A model generated the notes under the pieces. It searched no databases. It was not told the origin of the DNA and saw only the letters and a list, made by a program, of their open reading frames with translations. The position numbers were made by a program, and so were the translations under genes. This document shows, piece by piece, positions 14,562-23,596 of a stretch of 36,387 nucleotides of DNA (the first letter of the stretch is position 1; each line of letters begins with the position of its first letter). Source of the stretch: Promethearchaeota archaeon (GTDB lineage: Archaea > Asgardarchaeota > Lokiarchaeia > Sigyniarchaeales > SOKP01); the NCBI GenBank assembly GCA_030612905.1, contig JAUWNA010000001.1, positions 1-36,387 on the forward strand. Direction: 5' to 3'.

Positions 14562-16748
14562 TTATGAATTTAAACTACATGAGTTTTTCCAATTTTCCCA
14601 AAATAAGCAAAGATTCTCTAGATTATCAGAAGAATAAAAAGAAACTTGATCAAAAAACTTTATTAATTCATTAATTGATAACCTATCAATTTTTTGAAGA
14701 GTGTTAAACATGTCTTTATAAAGATTAAATAATACTTGAAATTTTTCTTTACCTATATCTTCGTATTTTCTTAGCTTACAGATAATGTTTGAATTAAATA
14801 AACTTATTAGATTTGCCCAGTTTTTTTTTTGAGGATTAAATTTGAAAAGGGTTTGATAAATATCTTTCTTATCTTCAATATTATGATTTATTTCCAAAAT
14901 TGAATCAATAAATCTTTTTTCCCGATTTTTTTTCATGAAAACTATAAGCCCTAAATCTCTTAAACATGAAATATGAATTTTAAAATGATGAAGTATTCTA
15001 TTTATAAAAGAATCGATGTCGTTAGAATGAATTGTTTGAAACCCTTTCAACCCCGCAGCTAAACAGTGAAACATTGCATCCGCTTCCTCTCTTGTTAAAA
15101 TTTCGCCTAAATAAATGATATCAGGCGTACGATGTAATAAATTCCTAATTTGATTTTGTTTTGAAAGTTTATGGTTTAATCCAACTTGGAGTGAATCAAC
15201 TTTATATTTTAATTGATGTCTTTCGTATTTTGATTGGTTTATTGATTCAATTACATTTTCTACATATATCTTTCGAAATTCTTTTGGTGTTAATAAATCT
15301 AATGCGTTTATTAATGTTGTTTTTCCAGTGTCAGTTTCACCAGTAACCGTGATATTCACTCTCCTTATAAGCGATAAATATAAAAATGCGGCTATTGCGG
15401 GATTAAGGGTTCTGTTTTTCAGTAAATCTTGAATAGTTAATATGTTTTTATTTAACTTTCTTATATCTAACGCGAAATTATTTAACTGAATAGGTTCAAC
15501 ATCGATCGCAAACCTGCAATAAAAATATTTATTCTTTATTACTACTTTAATACTTGGATTGGAATAGTCAAGTCTCTTTCCACTATATATTCTTAAAAAT
15601 GTTTTTAACCGCTCAATTTCCTTTAATTCAAATTTAATATCCGTTCTACAACGTCCAAATTTTTGATGATTTATGTATATCTTGTCATTTGGAGAATCTA
15701 AAAAAATTTCTTCTATAAAATCATCAATTAATAGAGGAAAAATCTTTTCTAGATTTAATTTACATAATGCAGCGATATATGCAATTCTTTCCTTTTCAAT
15801 TAGTGGAAACTTATATTTTGAATCTAAATAAATTAAAGCTTCTTTTTTATATATACTTATTAAATTTTCTAACGGAGCAATTTTATTAGTATTGAGGAGT
15901 TTTAAGTTGTTTTTAGCATCTTGTACAACCTTTTTAAAATAGTTTTCATCAACTACGGATTCAAATGAATATTGTACAGTATATTTTTTTTCATATTCAT
16001 TAGCAATATTATATATAGAAATTTGAAATATTTGATTATCTCCCATTTTATATTTTTCAAATAAATCACCAGTAGAAACTATTATAGCTTTATTAAAACT
16101 TTTTTTTTCCTCAAAAGATAACGATTTTTTGAAAAAGAATTCTTCGTAAAATTTGTTTAAATCTTTGGAATTGCTATTACTTTTAAGAAATATTTTATAA
16201 CTTTGAATGATTTTCAGTTCATTTAGGGTATTGGAGAGAGCTTCCAGTAAAATTAAAACTTTTTTAGAGCAATTTTGACACTCTATATTAAAATATTCGT
16301 TATCTTTAAGTTCATTAATTTTTTCAGAAATAAAATTGTAAACATAAAGTGGATTTAAGATAAGATCATTCCTAAAGGAGGGAAACTTATCTGGTAAAGC
16401 TGTGATTTTGCAATTAAATTCTTGATACATGCATTTCTTTTTTCCTATACTCTCAATTTTTCTCCAAATTTTTTTAATATAGCTAATTCTTTTAAAATAA
16501 TTTAAAAATAATGAAATTTGATCTTGTTCGATTAATGGATCATGGGTTTTTGTTGTTAAATTTTTAAATACATTTTTTCTATTTAAATATAAATTTTTTA
16601 GAACACATAATAGACATTCTCCATTTTGAAATAAATTCTCTAGTGATCCTGAACACTCAGAGCAATCAATAACTAAAGTTTTCTCTTCTTTACTGCTTAA
16701 AGTCTCTTTTACTTGTATATGACCTAAATTTTCAAATTTTAATGTCAT
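14562..16748 (-). CDS. Type II/IV secretion ATPase, TadA/CpaF-like, with N-terminal cysteine clusters
   Basis: 728 residues. The C-terminal half holds the hexameric ATPase. Walker A is GETDTGKTTL (about residue 467). Walker B is IIYLGEILTREEADAM (about 542), where a glutamate follows the strand as in CpaF/TadA. GFQTIHSND is the His-box region. The preceding N-terminal motor domain includes FPLLIDDFIEEIFLD, typical of VirB11/TadA. The first 60 residues carry a likely zinc knuckle (C29-x2-C32, C45-x2-C48); further cysteine pairs (KKCMY, ECQNC) follow within the first 200 residues. It powers extrusion of pilins through the platform protein encoded two genes downstream. It is the first gene of the operon, divergent from uL3 across about 130 bases. 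Confidence 0.85.
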   Translation of the reverse strand: MTLKFENLGHIQVKETLSSKEEKTLVIDCSECSGSLENLFQNGECLLCVLKNLYLNRKNVFKNLTTKTHDPLIEQDQISLFLNYFKRISYIKKIWRKIESIGKKKCMYQEFNCKITALPDKFPSFRNDLILNPLYVYNFISEKINELKDNEYFNIECQNCSKKVLILLEALSNTLNELKIIQSYKIFLKSNSNSKDLNKFYEEFFFKKSLSFEEKKSFNKAIIVSTGDLFEKYKMGDNQIFQISIYNIANEYEKKYTVQYSFESVVDENYFKKVVQDAKNNLKLLNTNKIAPLENLISIYKKEALIYLDSKYKFPLIEKERIAYIAALCKLNLEKIFPLLIDDFIEEIFLDSPNDKIYINHQKFGRCRTDIKFELKEIERLKTFLRIYSGKRLDYSNPSIKVVIKNKYFYCRFAIDVEPIQLNNFALDIRKLNKNILTIQDLLKNRTLNPAIAAFLYLSLIRRVNITVTGETDTGKTTLINALDLLTPKEFRKIYVENVIESINQSKYERHQLKYKVDSLQVGLNHKLSKQNQIRNLLHRTPDIIYLGEILTREEADAMFHCLAAGLKGFQTIHSNDIDSFINRILHHFKIHISCLRDLGLIVFMKKNREKRFIDSILEINHNIEDKKDIYQTLFKFNPQKKNWANLISLFNSNIICKLRKYEDIGKEKFQVLFNLYKDMFNTLQKIDRLSINELIKFFDQVSFYSSDNLENLCLFWENWKNSCSLNS

Positions 16749-16880
16749 CTATCTATATTTTTTATAACATAAATTTAAAAAGCCCTTTTTTTTATTTTAT
16801 TGAATTTAAATGTTATGAGTGAATGTAAAACTTTTTTTATTTTAAATAATTTAGAGTTTTAAAGTCATAAGTGATTACAT

Positions 16881-17900
16881 ATGGGTCACCGCAAAAAACA
16901 TGCTCCAAGACACGGTTCATTAGCGTTTCTTCCTAGAAAAAGAGCCACATCTGCTAAAGGTAGGGTAAGACACTGGTTAGATACACCCGAAAATGTTAAT
17001 TTTTTAGGGTTTGCTGGTTTCAAAGCAGGTATGACTCATATTACATATATAGAAGATCAAAAAAATAGTCCTTATTATGGAAAAGAATTGATGAAACCTG
17101 TTACTGTTATTGAAGTTCCTCCCTTAATCCTCATTGGAATTAGAGTTTATAATGAAGATGAGTATGGAAAATATATAGAGGGAGATATTTTTTCTACTGA
17201 AGTAAATAATTATCTTAATCGCAAAATTAACATTCCGAATTTCGAAAAATACAATTATGATGAAATAATAAAAAAACTCTCTAAAGCCTTAAATAACACA
17301 AGTGATATTAGAGGGATTTTTCAAACTCAACCGCATCTTACATCTTTACCAAGAAAAAAGCCAGATATTATTGAAATTAAGTTGAACGCTACTGGATCCC
17401 CAATAGATGAATTTAATTATGCTTTAGAACATTTAGGTAAAGAAATTAAGGCGCGGGATGTTTTAATTGAAGGCGAATTAATTGATATATTAGCCGTAAC
17501 AAAAGGAAAAGGATTTCAAGGACCCGTTAAAAGATATGGCGTGAAAATCCTAACCCGAAAAAATAGTAAAGCTAGAAGAATTGTAGCGTGTATAGGTCCT
17601 TGGCATCCAGCGCGAGTTCTTTATACAGTCCCACGGCCCGGACAAATGGGATATCATCAAAGAACGGAATATCATAAACGAATTATGGTCATTGGAGAGA
17701 ATGAAGAAGAAATAAACCCTAAGGGCGGTTTTATTAGATATGGCAAAGTTAACGGAGATTATCTTCTTGTGTTAGGGTCCATACCGGGACCAAAAAATCG
17801 GTTAATTAGAATAAGAAAAACAATAAGACCAGTAAAGTCGTTTATGGTTAAATCACCAGAAATAACATTTATTAGTAGAGAAAGTCAACAAAGAAAATAG
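16881..17900 (+). CDS. rpl3: Ribosomal protein uL3
   Basis: 339 residues. It begins MGHRKKHAPRHGSLAFLPRK, the archaeal/eukaryotic L3 N-terminus, and carries GFAGFKAGMTHI, then KGFQGPVKRYG, ending with GYHQRTEYHKRI and KPSFM-like sequence. A long N-terminal extension and internal insert are normal for archaea. ATG at 16881 is preceded by AAGTGATTACAT, a GTGAT-type ribosome binding site. It is the first gene of an L3-L4-L23 operon and is divergent from the pilus ATPase gene. Confidence 0.97.
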   Translation: MGHRKKHAPRHGSLAFLPRKRATSAKGRVRHWLDTPENVNFLGFAGFKAGMTHITYIEDQKNSPYYGKELMKPVTVIEVPPLILIGIRVYNEDEYGKYIEGDIFSTEVNNYLNRKINIPNFEKYNYDEIIKKLSKALNNTSDIRGIFQTQPHLTSLPRKKPDIIEIKLNATGSPIDEFNYALEHLGKEIKARDVLIEGELIDILAVTKGKGFQGPVKRYGVKILTRKNSKARRIVACIGPWHPARVLYTVPRPGQMGYHQRTEYHKRIMVIGENEEEINPKGGFIRYGKVNGDYLLVLGSIPGPKNRLIRIRKTIRPVKSFMVKSPEITFISRESQQRK

Positions 17901-17907
17901 TGATTTT

Positions 17908-18696
17908 ATGGAGAAAGTTAATGTTTATGATTTAGATGGTAAAAAAAAAAATTTAGTTGACATGCCAAGAATTTTTAATATTAAACCTAGAAAAGATCTA
18001 ATACATAAAGCAAGTGAAATTTCTTTCAGTAGAAATAAACAAGTTCAAGGTAGAAATAAGAGAGCAGGGTTAAGAAATACAGCTAAGGGCTGGGGGACGG
18101 GACACGGGATCTCTAGAGCTCCACGAATAAAGGGTTCAGGATTCCCCACAGCGCGGAATGTTGGGAGGGTTCCTTTCGCAAAAGGTGGAAGAAGGGCACA
18201 CCCGATTAAAACAGAGAAAATTGTTAAGAAAAAAATAAATAGAAAAGTTAACAAATTATCGTTAATTTCCGCGATTTCTGCTTCTGGCGATTTAGTTTGG
18301 GTTAAAAATCGAGGTCATCTCATTGATAAAGTCCCCGAAATACCATTGGTAATTGATGATAAAATTCAAACTGTTAAAAAAACGAAATTAATGTATTCAA
18401 TTCTCTCTGAACTAGGTTTGGAAGATGAATTGGTTAAAGTAAAAGAAGGCAAAAAAATTAGAGCCGGAAAAGGGAAAAGAAGAGGGCGTAAATACAAAAA
18501 CAAAAAAAGTATTTTAGTTGTAATAAAAGACGATTTCGGAATAGTAAAGGCTTCAAGAAATATTCCGGGAGTGGATGTTATTAAGTTTGAAGATTTGTCA
18601 ATCGCCAATTTAGCACCAGGGGGGTTGTCAGGACGATTAATTCTATGGGCTCAATCTGCTTTTAATGATTTAAAAAATTATGAGGCGTTAATTTAA
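17908..18696 (+). CDS. rpl4: Ribosomal protein uL4
   Basis: 262 residues. NKQVQGRNKRAGLRNTAKGWG, then GRVPFAKGGRRAHPI are the L4 loop that lines the peptide exit tunnel; the remainder (VIKFEDLSIANLAPGG, then GRLILWAQSAF) is the conserved C-terminal part. Starts 7 bases after uL3 with TAGTGATTTTATG and ends one base before the uL23 start, as in archaeal S10-cluster operons. Confidence 0.97.
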   Translation: MEKVNVYDLDGKKKNLVDMPRIFNIKPRKDLIHKASEISFSRNKQVQGRNKRAGLRNTAKGWGTGHGISRAPRIKGSGFPTARNVGRVPFAKGGRRAHPIKTEKIVKKKINRKVNKLSLISAISASGDLVWVKNRGHLIDKVPEIPLVIDDKIQTVKKTKLMYSILSELGLEDELVKVKEGKKIRAGKGKRRGRKYKNKKSILVVIKDDFGIVKASRNIPGVDVIKFEDLSIANLAPGGLSGRLILWAQSAFNDLKNYEALI

Positions 18697-18697
18697 A

Positions 18698-18961
18698 ATG
18701 GAAAGATATTATAAAATTATTCAAAGACCTTTAATAACAGAAAAGACATTTGACCTAATTGAGAGAGAAAATAAATTGGTTTTTATTGTTCATAAAAGAG
18801 CTAATAAAAGTCAAATTAAACAAGCTATAGAAAAAATTCATAATGTAAAAGTGATTAAGGTTAATACAATAATTACTCCTCGAGGAGAAAAAAAAGCCTT
18901 AATTAAACTGCGTTCAGATTATTCTGCTCAAGATATTGCTATTGATTTAGGAATTTTTTAG
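18698..18961 (+). CDS. rpl23: Ribosomal protein uL23
   Basis: 87 residues. RPLITEKTFDLIERENKLVF and HNVKVIKVNTIITPRGEKKA are uL23 signatures; the protein sits at the exit-tunnel rim and binds SRP and chaperones. The last 15 bases overlap the 3' end of a convergent gene. In most archaea uL2 follows here; in this genome it does not. Confidence 0.96.
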   Translation: MERYYKIIQRPLITEKTFDLIERENKLVFIVHKRANKSQIKQAIEKIHNVKVIKVNTIITPRGEKKALIKLRSDYSAQDIAIDLGIF

Positions 18962-20083
18962 TTCATTTTCATTTTTCAAAACTGAAAAATTAAGTTTTAC
19001 AAAATCCATATAGTTTAAAGTCTTTAGATTCTCCAAGAACTTTACTTTATTAACATCTAGTAACTTTTTATACTCATCCTGATTTAAAATTAAAATAATT
19101 ACAAAGTATCTTGAATAGAATTTTTCTAAAAGTCTCAAAATATCTTCGCGATGAAAATCTTTAAAAATTAAAAATAGAATTTTATCTTCAATCAATAAGA
19201 GATTTCGGTTCAATCTGTGAAAATTAATTTGATTCAATTTTAAAGCCTTTTCAAACTGTGTATTGAACTTTGATAACTTTTGATAATTGAATTGGCTTAA
19301 GGATAAAAATAGATTAACTCCGTTTTCTAAATTGTAATAAATCTCAGAAATATTAGTTCTCCATAATATACAGTAAAGGAGTTTCAAATTTAATTCTATA
19401 TTTTTAAATAGTTCACATTTAAACAGAGAATTAACTTCCTTTTCGATGTCCAGTGAATGATTATTTTGTTCATATTTGATGTCGATAAAATAAGCGTGAT
19501 ATATGAGCTCTTCTTTGTTATTAACCTTTATATTAAAGATCAAAAATCCTTTCCGGTTAAAATTATTGAGCAATTTTAATAAATTATGCAAAGAAATGTT
19601 TTTATTTTCAATAAAAGGGCAATCTATTTGATAAAAATGTAAAAATCGCAAATCTTCATCATGTTTTAATATTAATGAATCTCCTAATTTCATAGTATTA
19701 AGATCTACATTAACCTTATTTGAAATAATATGTAAAAACTGTCTTTTTAAATAACGATTTTTCAAAAACTTAGCAGATTTATCGCATTCACTTATTTGTT
19801 GACAAATTAAACTAAAAAATTTTACAATTCTATTTTTATCATTACCAATAAAATTTAATAAAATTAATTTTCTTCTTTTTTTAGGGATATTAATCTGAAT
19901 TGAATAATAAAGCAGAAACCTTTTTTTAAGGAAATCATTAAGAATTGGAATTATTTTTAGTAGAGAATTAGTCTCTATAATTGAAAAAGCCACTAATCTT
20001 TTATTTTTGTTTAAACTTTTATAATAAATTAATTGATTCTCAATTAAAAATGAGAGTAATTTGAACTTGCCTTTTTTAACCAT
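18947..20083 (-). CDS. Unrecognised protein convergent with uL23
   Basis: 378 residues, unusually rich in Leu, Asn, Lys and Phe, family not recognised. Hydrophobic strands alternate with amphipathic helices (KRRKLILLNFIGN, FVIILILNQDEYKKLL); no signal peptide, no long membrane segment and no catalytic motif visible. It reads as a cytoplasmic alpha/beta protein. GTGAT directly precedes the ATG. Its 3' end overlaps uL23 by 15 bases, and it occupies the place where uL2 would normally continue the S10 cluster. Confidence 0.75.
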   Translation of the reverse strand: MVKKGKFKLLSFLIENQLIYYKSLNKNKRLVAFSIIETNSLLKIIPILNDFLKKRFLLYYSIQINIPKKRRKLILLNFIGNDKNRIVKFFSLICQQISECDKSAKFLKNRYLKRQFLHIISNKVNVDLNTMKLGDSLILKHDEDLRFLHFYQIDCPFIENKNISLHNLLKLLNNFNRKGFLIFNIKVNNKEELIYHAYFIDIKYEQNNHSLDIEKEVNSLFKCELFKNIELNLKLLYCILWRTNISEIYYNLENGVNLFLSLSQFNYQKLSKFNTQFEKALKLNQINFHRLNRNLLLIEDKILFLIFKDFHREDILRLLEKFYSRYFVIILILNQDEYKKLLDVNKVKFLENLKTLNYMDFVKLNFSVLKNENELKNS

Positions 20084-20198
20084 ATCACAAAATTTCTTTG
20101 ATGAAATTATAAAAACTTAGCATTTTTTTACAGATTCTAATTTAAAGAGAGATTTTAATAACTTGTAAGTTCAGAAAAAGTAAAAAAATATTATAAGT

Positions 20199-20221
20199 AT
20201 TATATAAAACTAGACTAGTTT
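20199..20221 (+). promoter_or_regulatory. TATA box and adjoining palindrome before GHMP kinase
   Basis: The TATA-like ATTATATAAA (20199-20208) is joined to a perfect palindrome, AAACTAG-A-CTAGTTT (20207-20221). The gene starts 51 bases downstream. A palindrome between the TATA box and the expected transcription start is the usual place for a repressor site in archaea. Confidence 0.45.
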
Positions 20222-20271
20222 AAATCAATTTTTTTAAAATAATCAATTAAAAATCAAGAAGCGTTATTTAA

Positions 20272-21531
20272 ATGTTAGAGCAAATCTTAGATTTTATTAA
20301 TAACCTAAATCCTGAGGTTGTTGTTCAAGCACCATCAAGGATTAATCTAATAAATCCCTTAGATGCGGTAGAGGGCGATTTCTGGATGCCCTCTGTAGCA
20401 GTTAATGGTGTAAATAATCCATTATCAGCATTTGTTTATATAAAAAGTAGGGTAGATTCTAGCTTTGTAAAGTTATATTCAATTAAAAATATATCAGATA
20501 GCATTATCGTTCAAATTGAGAAAGAAGAAGTAATTTCAAAACAAGTTATAGAGTTTAAAAAAAAATTTAACGAAGATTTTAAACTCTTTTATGCTAGCGT
20601 TTATAGATTTATTAAAACATGCTCTGTGTTTTTGGAGAAATTTAAGAATAATAATTTTGAAATTGGTATAATAACGTCTATCCCTCGCCAAAGTGGGCTA
20701 GGCGGGAGTGCAGCAATAATAATCGCTATTTTATATGGTTTTGCAAAATATTTTGGATTATATAAAAATTTAACATGCATAAATAAAGAGGATTTTCCAA
20801 TAAATAGAGATATCATTGCAGAAATGGCAACTAAGGTTGAAGATGACGATTTAAAAATAACTGCAGGATATGGAGATCGCTATGTAATAGCTAGGGGAGG
20901 GCTAAGTTTTTGTTCTTATTATGGAAAATTGCATCATAAAGAGCTTTCAATGGAACCTTTAGCAATTTATGATAGAATTGATTTATCGTATAATATTAAA
21001 AGTCTACCAATTATTATTTGTTTTTCTGGGGTATCGCATGAAAGTGGAAGCGTTCATGAGAAATTAAGAAAAGCGTATTTGCATAAAGACCCTAAAATTT
21101 TAAATTGTTATTTGAAACTAGCAGAAATTTCTTGGAAATCCCGTTTTGCGATAATGAAACAAGATTGGAATTTATTAGGAAAATATTTTAGAGAAAATAC
21201 AGCCATCATGAATGATATAATGAGATATGTTGGGTTTATCCATGGAATTGGATTAGCTAATAATATTTTAATAAGTTTAATTGAAGATCATCCCGATGTT
21301 TATGCCGCAAAATTAACAGGTGCGGGAGGGGGAGGATCTGTATTTGCTTTAGTAAACCCAGAGAAAGTCGATAAAGTCCTACATGATTGGAAGTATAATT
21401 TAAATGATGTAATAGATAATAAAGAAATATTCCTCTCATATTTCCCTTTACATCCTTTAGAAATAAGACAAAAGTTAAAGAAAGCTCAATTTTTTAGAAT
21501 AAAAATAGTTTCTGGAGTGAAAAAGTTATAA
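20272..21531 (+). CDS. GHMP-family small-molecule kinase
   Basis: 419 residues. The ATP loop motif is IPRQSGLGGSAA (about 140-151), the GHMP P-loop. The N-terminal motif is APSRINLINPLDA, which replaces the usual sugar-kinase GNHTDY. Motif 3 is KLTGAGGGGSVFAL near residue 345. The family covers galactokinase, glucuronokinase, mevalonate kinase and heptose kinases. The IPRQSGLGGS form and the absence of the mevalonate-pathway signature favour a sugar or sugar-acid kinase, but the substrate cannot be set. Starts with ATG; promoter elements lie 51-73 bases upstream. The genes around it belong to translation, not to a sugar pathway. Confidence 0.85.
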   Translation: MLEQILDFINNLNPEVVVQAPSRINLINPLDAVEGDFWMPSVAVNGVNNPLSAFVYIKSRVDSSFVKLYSIKNISDSIIVQIEKEEVISKQVIEFKKKFNEDFKLFYASVYRFIKTCSVFLEKFKNNNFEIGIITSIPRQSGLGGSAAIIIAILYGFAKYFGLYKNLTCINKEDFPINRDIIAEMATKVEDDDLKITAGYGDRYVIARGGLSFCSYYGKLHHKELSMEPLAIYDRIDLSYNIKSLPIIICFSGVSHESGSVHEKLRKAYLHKDPKILNCYLKLAEISWKSRFAIMKQDWNLLGKYFRENTAIMNDIMRYVGFIHGIGLANNILISLIEDHPDVYAAKLTGAGGGGSVFALVNPEKVDKVLHDWKYNLNDVIDNKEIFLSYFPLHPLEIRQKLKKAQFFRIKIVSGVKKL

Positions 21532-21576
21532 TTTATCACTTACATAAATTAATTAATACTTGTTTGGAGATTTAAA

Positions 21577-21762
21577 TTGAGTAAATACGAAAGATACAAA
21601 AAGAAGTCAGAAGAATACATTTATCCACATAAGCATTGTAAGGGGTGCGACCAAACTATTGAAGAGGGTATTACATATTGTTCTGATTGCTATAAGAAAT
21701 TACAAGAAAAAAAGAAATGGTATAAGTGGAAAAAAACAAAGAAAACTAAAGAATCTGATTAG
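21577..21762 (+). CDS. Small Zn-ribbon protein (DUF2116-like)
   Basis: 61 residues. HKHCKGCDQTIEEGITYCSDC forms a four-cysteine ribbon, and the rest is highly basic (KKLQEKKKWYKWKKTKKTK). This layout matches the archaeal DUF2116 family of small zinc-binding proteins, though the usual membrane helix is absent. TTG start at 21577 with GGAG 9 bases upstream. The gene ends 20 bases before the convergent lysS 3' end. Function unknown. Confidence 0.7.
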   Translation: MSKYERYKKKSEEYIYPHKHCKGCDQTIEEGITYCSDCYKKLQEKKKWYKWKKTKKTKESD

Positions 21763-21782
21763 ATTTACATATATCTTTTTCC

Positions 21783-23510
21783 TTATCCATGGTTTTCATC
21801 GAGTATTTGATTTAATCTCTTTAAAAGCCAAGTTTTGTCTAACATCAATAAAAAGGGCCCTAATCGTGGTCCAAACTTCTTCCCTAATAAGATTAGGTAG
21901 AAGGCTTCAAACATTTTTCTTGCTGGAATCTCTAGTTCTTCTTTAGCTATTGTAAAAATCTTGTTTTGTATTGAATCAGGATCTAGATCATTATTTTGCT
22001 TAAAATAAGATCTAAACAACATTAATCCTTTTAATTGGGCTTCACTTAAGTTTTTAATGAGATTGTTATCTACTGTTTCGGGAATCGTAAAAATGTCAAT
22101 TTTACTCAAAAGATTTCTTTTAACCTTGTCATCTTTTATACTCTCAATTAATTTTTTAACTTCATTAATCCAATTTTCCGTTCTTTTTAAAAGAAATTTA
22201 AATTCGTCTATCGAAATCGCATTTTGACTTTTCTTGTCTCTTAAAGATGATATTCCCCTTTCATATAATTTTTCTAAACTCAATATATTTTGCATTTGGG
22301 AAAGAAAAATCAAGAGTTTTAATGACATTCTGAATGGTTTTGTTTCAAGAATATCATTAACTTTGGTTAATGGATAGAGATATTTATAAAAATTAAATTC
22401 TTCCTTAGATTCGGGTTGTTCGAGAGAATAAAAGATATTTTCCATTTTTACATAATAATCATAATATTGAGGAATCTCTTCAATTCTTAAAGATATATGC
22501 TTCATAGGGTTTGTTCTTAAGATTAACATTCTATAAAGTTCTGGATCTGCTAATTCCAAATATTTTTGTGGAGTAAAAACTATACCTTTTGAAGTTTTCA
22601 TGTCTTGGTCCCCTAATCTTAACCATTCATAGGGAAGTTTTACTGGACCTTCATATTTAAAGATTTTTTGGCATATTTCTAGCCCGGTATCGTATGCACC
22701 TCCTTTTACGCTATGGTCTTTTCCCGCTGGTTCACAAGTAACTTTAAATAACGCCCATTTAGCAGGCCAATCGATACGCCAATTTAATTTTAGTTTACCA
22801 CTATAAATGGATACTCTTCCCTTATAACCACATGCAGGACACTCATATAAGACCTCTTGTTCTTTATCTAAATATTTTATCACCCTATTAGGGGTTATTG
22901 TGCCATCGTTGGCTCGATCTTGTATTTTTTCACATTTATCGCAAATTGCCATAACAGGTATCCATGTTTTTTGCGTTTCTTTAAATAATTTTTTCCGTTC
23001 ATCATCTAAAGTAGGTAGAATATAATTTTTTAAAATCTCTTTAATTTGGTTTGTATTATCTAGAGAAATCTTTATTTTTTCTTGCATTTCTTTTTTTTGG
23101 TACAATCTATAAGTCCATATAATTTCATTTTTTATACCAAAATGTTTAAAGGTGGAAATTAACTCATTTCCAAAATGTTTTCCATAACTCTCACATCCAC
23201 AATCGTCAAAAGGACAGGGTATTAAAGCAAATGGTTTTCCTAAATACTCTTTCTGAAACGTCTTATCGATGTAATATGGAAATCTTTTAGCTGCGTCAAA
23301 ATCATCCATAAATAGATAAGTATTTATTTTAGAGCTTTTTTCTTCAAATACTCTTCTTAAAGCATCGCAAATAATTATTTCTCTTAATATTCCTATATGA
23401 ACATGTCCTGAAGGGGTTTTGCCAGTAGATAGAGTTAATTCTGTTAGATTTCTGAAAGAAATTTTGTCCACTGTTTCTTCTAACCAATGTACTAATAATT
23501 TATTTACCAA
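21783..23510 (-). CDS. lysS: Lysyl-tRNA synthetase, class I
   Basis: 575 residues, normal for the class I enzyme. The HIGH motif appears as PSGHVHIG and the KMSKS motif as MKTSKG; the Rossmann core and the C-terminal helix bundle are both present. A zinc-finger-like insert (CDKCEKIQ, then CPACGYKG) lies between the halves of the catalytic domain. It charges tRNA-Lys. Most archaea use this class I form rather than the class II enzyme of most bacteria and eukaryotes. It is divergent from rli1 across 86 bases that hold a perfect palindrome. Confidence 0.96.
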   Translation of the reverse strand: MVNKLLVHWLEETVDKISFRNLTELTLSTGKTPSGHVHIGILREIIICDALRRVFEEKSSKINTYLFMDDFDAAKRFPYYIDKTFQKEYLGKPFALIPCPFDDCGCESYGKHFGNELISTFKHFGIKNEIIWTYRLYQKKEMQEKIKISLDNTNQIKEILKNYILPTLDDERKKLFKETQKTWIPVMAICDKCEKIQDRANDGTITPNRVIKYLDKEQEVLYECPACGYKGRVSIYSGKLKLNWRIDWPAKWALFKVTCEPAGKDHSVKGGAYDTGLEICQKIFKYEGPVKLPYEWLRLGDQDMKTSKGIVFTPQKYLELADPELYRMLILRTNPMKHISLRIEEIPQYYDYYVKMENIFYSLEQPESKEEFNFYKYLYPLTKVNDILETKPFRMSLKLLIFLSQMQNILSLEKLYERGISSLRDKKSQNAISIDEFKFLLKRTENWINEVKKLIESIKDDKVKRNLLSKIDIFTIPETVDNNLIKNLSEAQLKGLMLFRSYFKQNNDLDPDSIQNKIFTIAKEELEIPARKMFEAFYLILLGKKFGPRLGPFLLMLDKTWLLKRLNQILDENHG

Positions 23511-23543
23511 GTTATTTCACTAATTAATTAAACCTAAGCCGAG

Positions 23544-23570
23544 TAAATGATAAAAATTATTTATCATTTA
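23544..23570. promoter_or_regulatory. Perfect 27-bp palindrome between lysS and rli1
   Basis: Arms TAAATGATAAA (23544-23554) and TTTATCATTTA (23560-23570) flank AATTA. It lies 33 bases from the lysS start and 26 bases from the rli1 start, so it is nearly central in the divergent promoter region. It may be a shared operator, or a symmetrical TATA/BRE region for both directions. Confidence 0.55.
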
Positions 23571-23596
23571 TTATTTTAAAAAGTGGTGAAAAAGTT

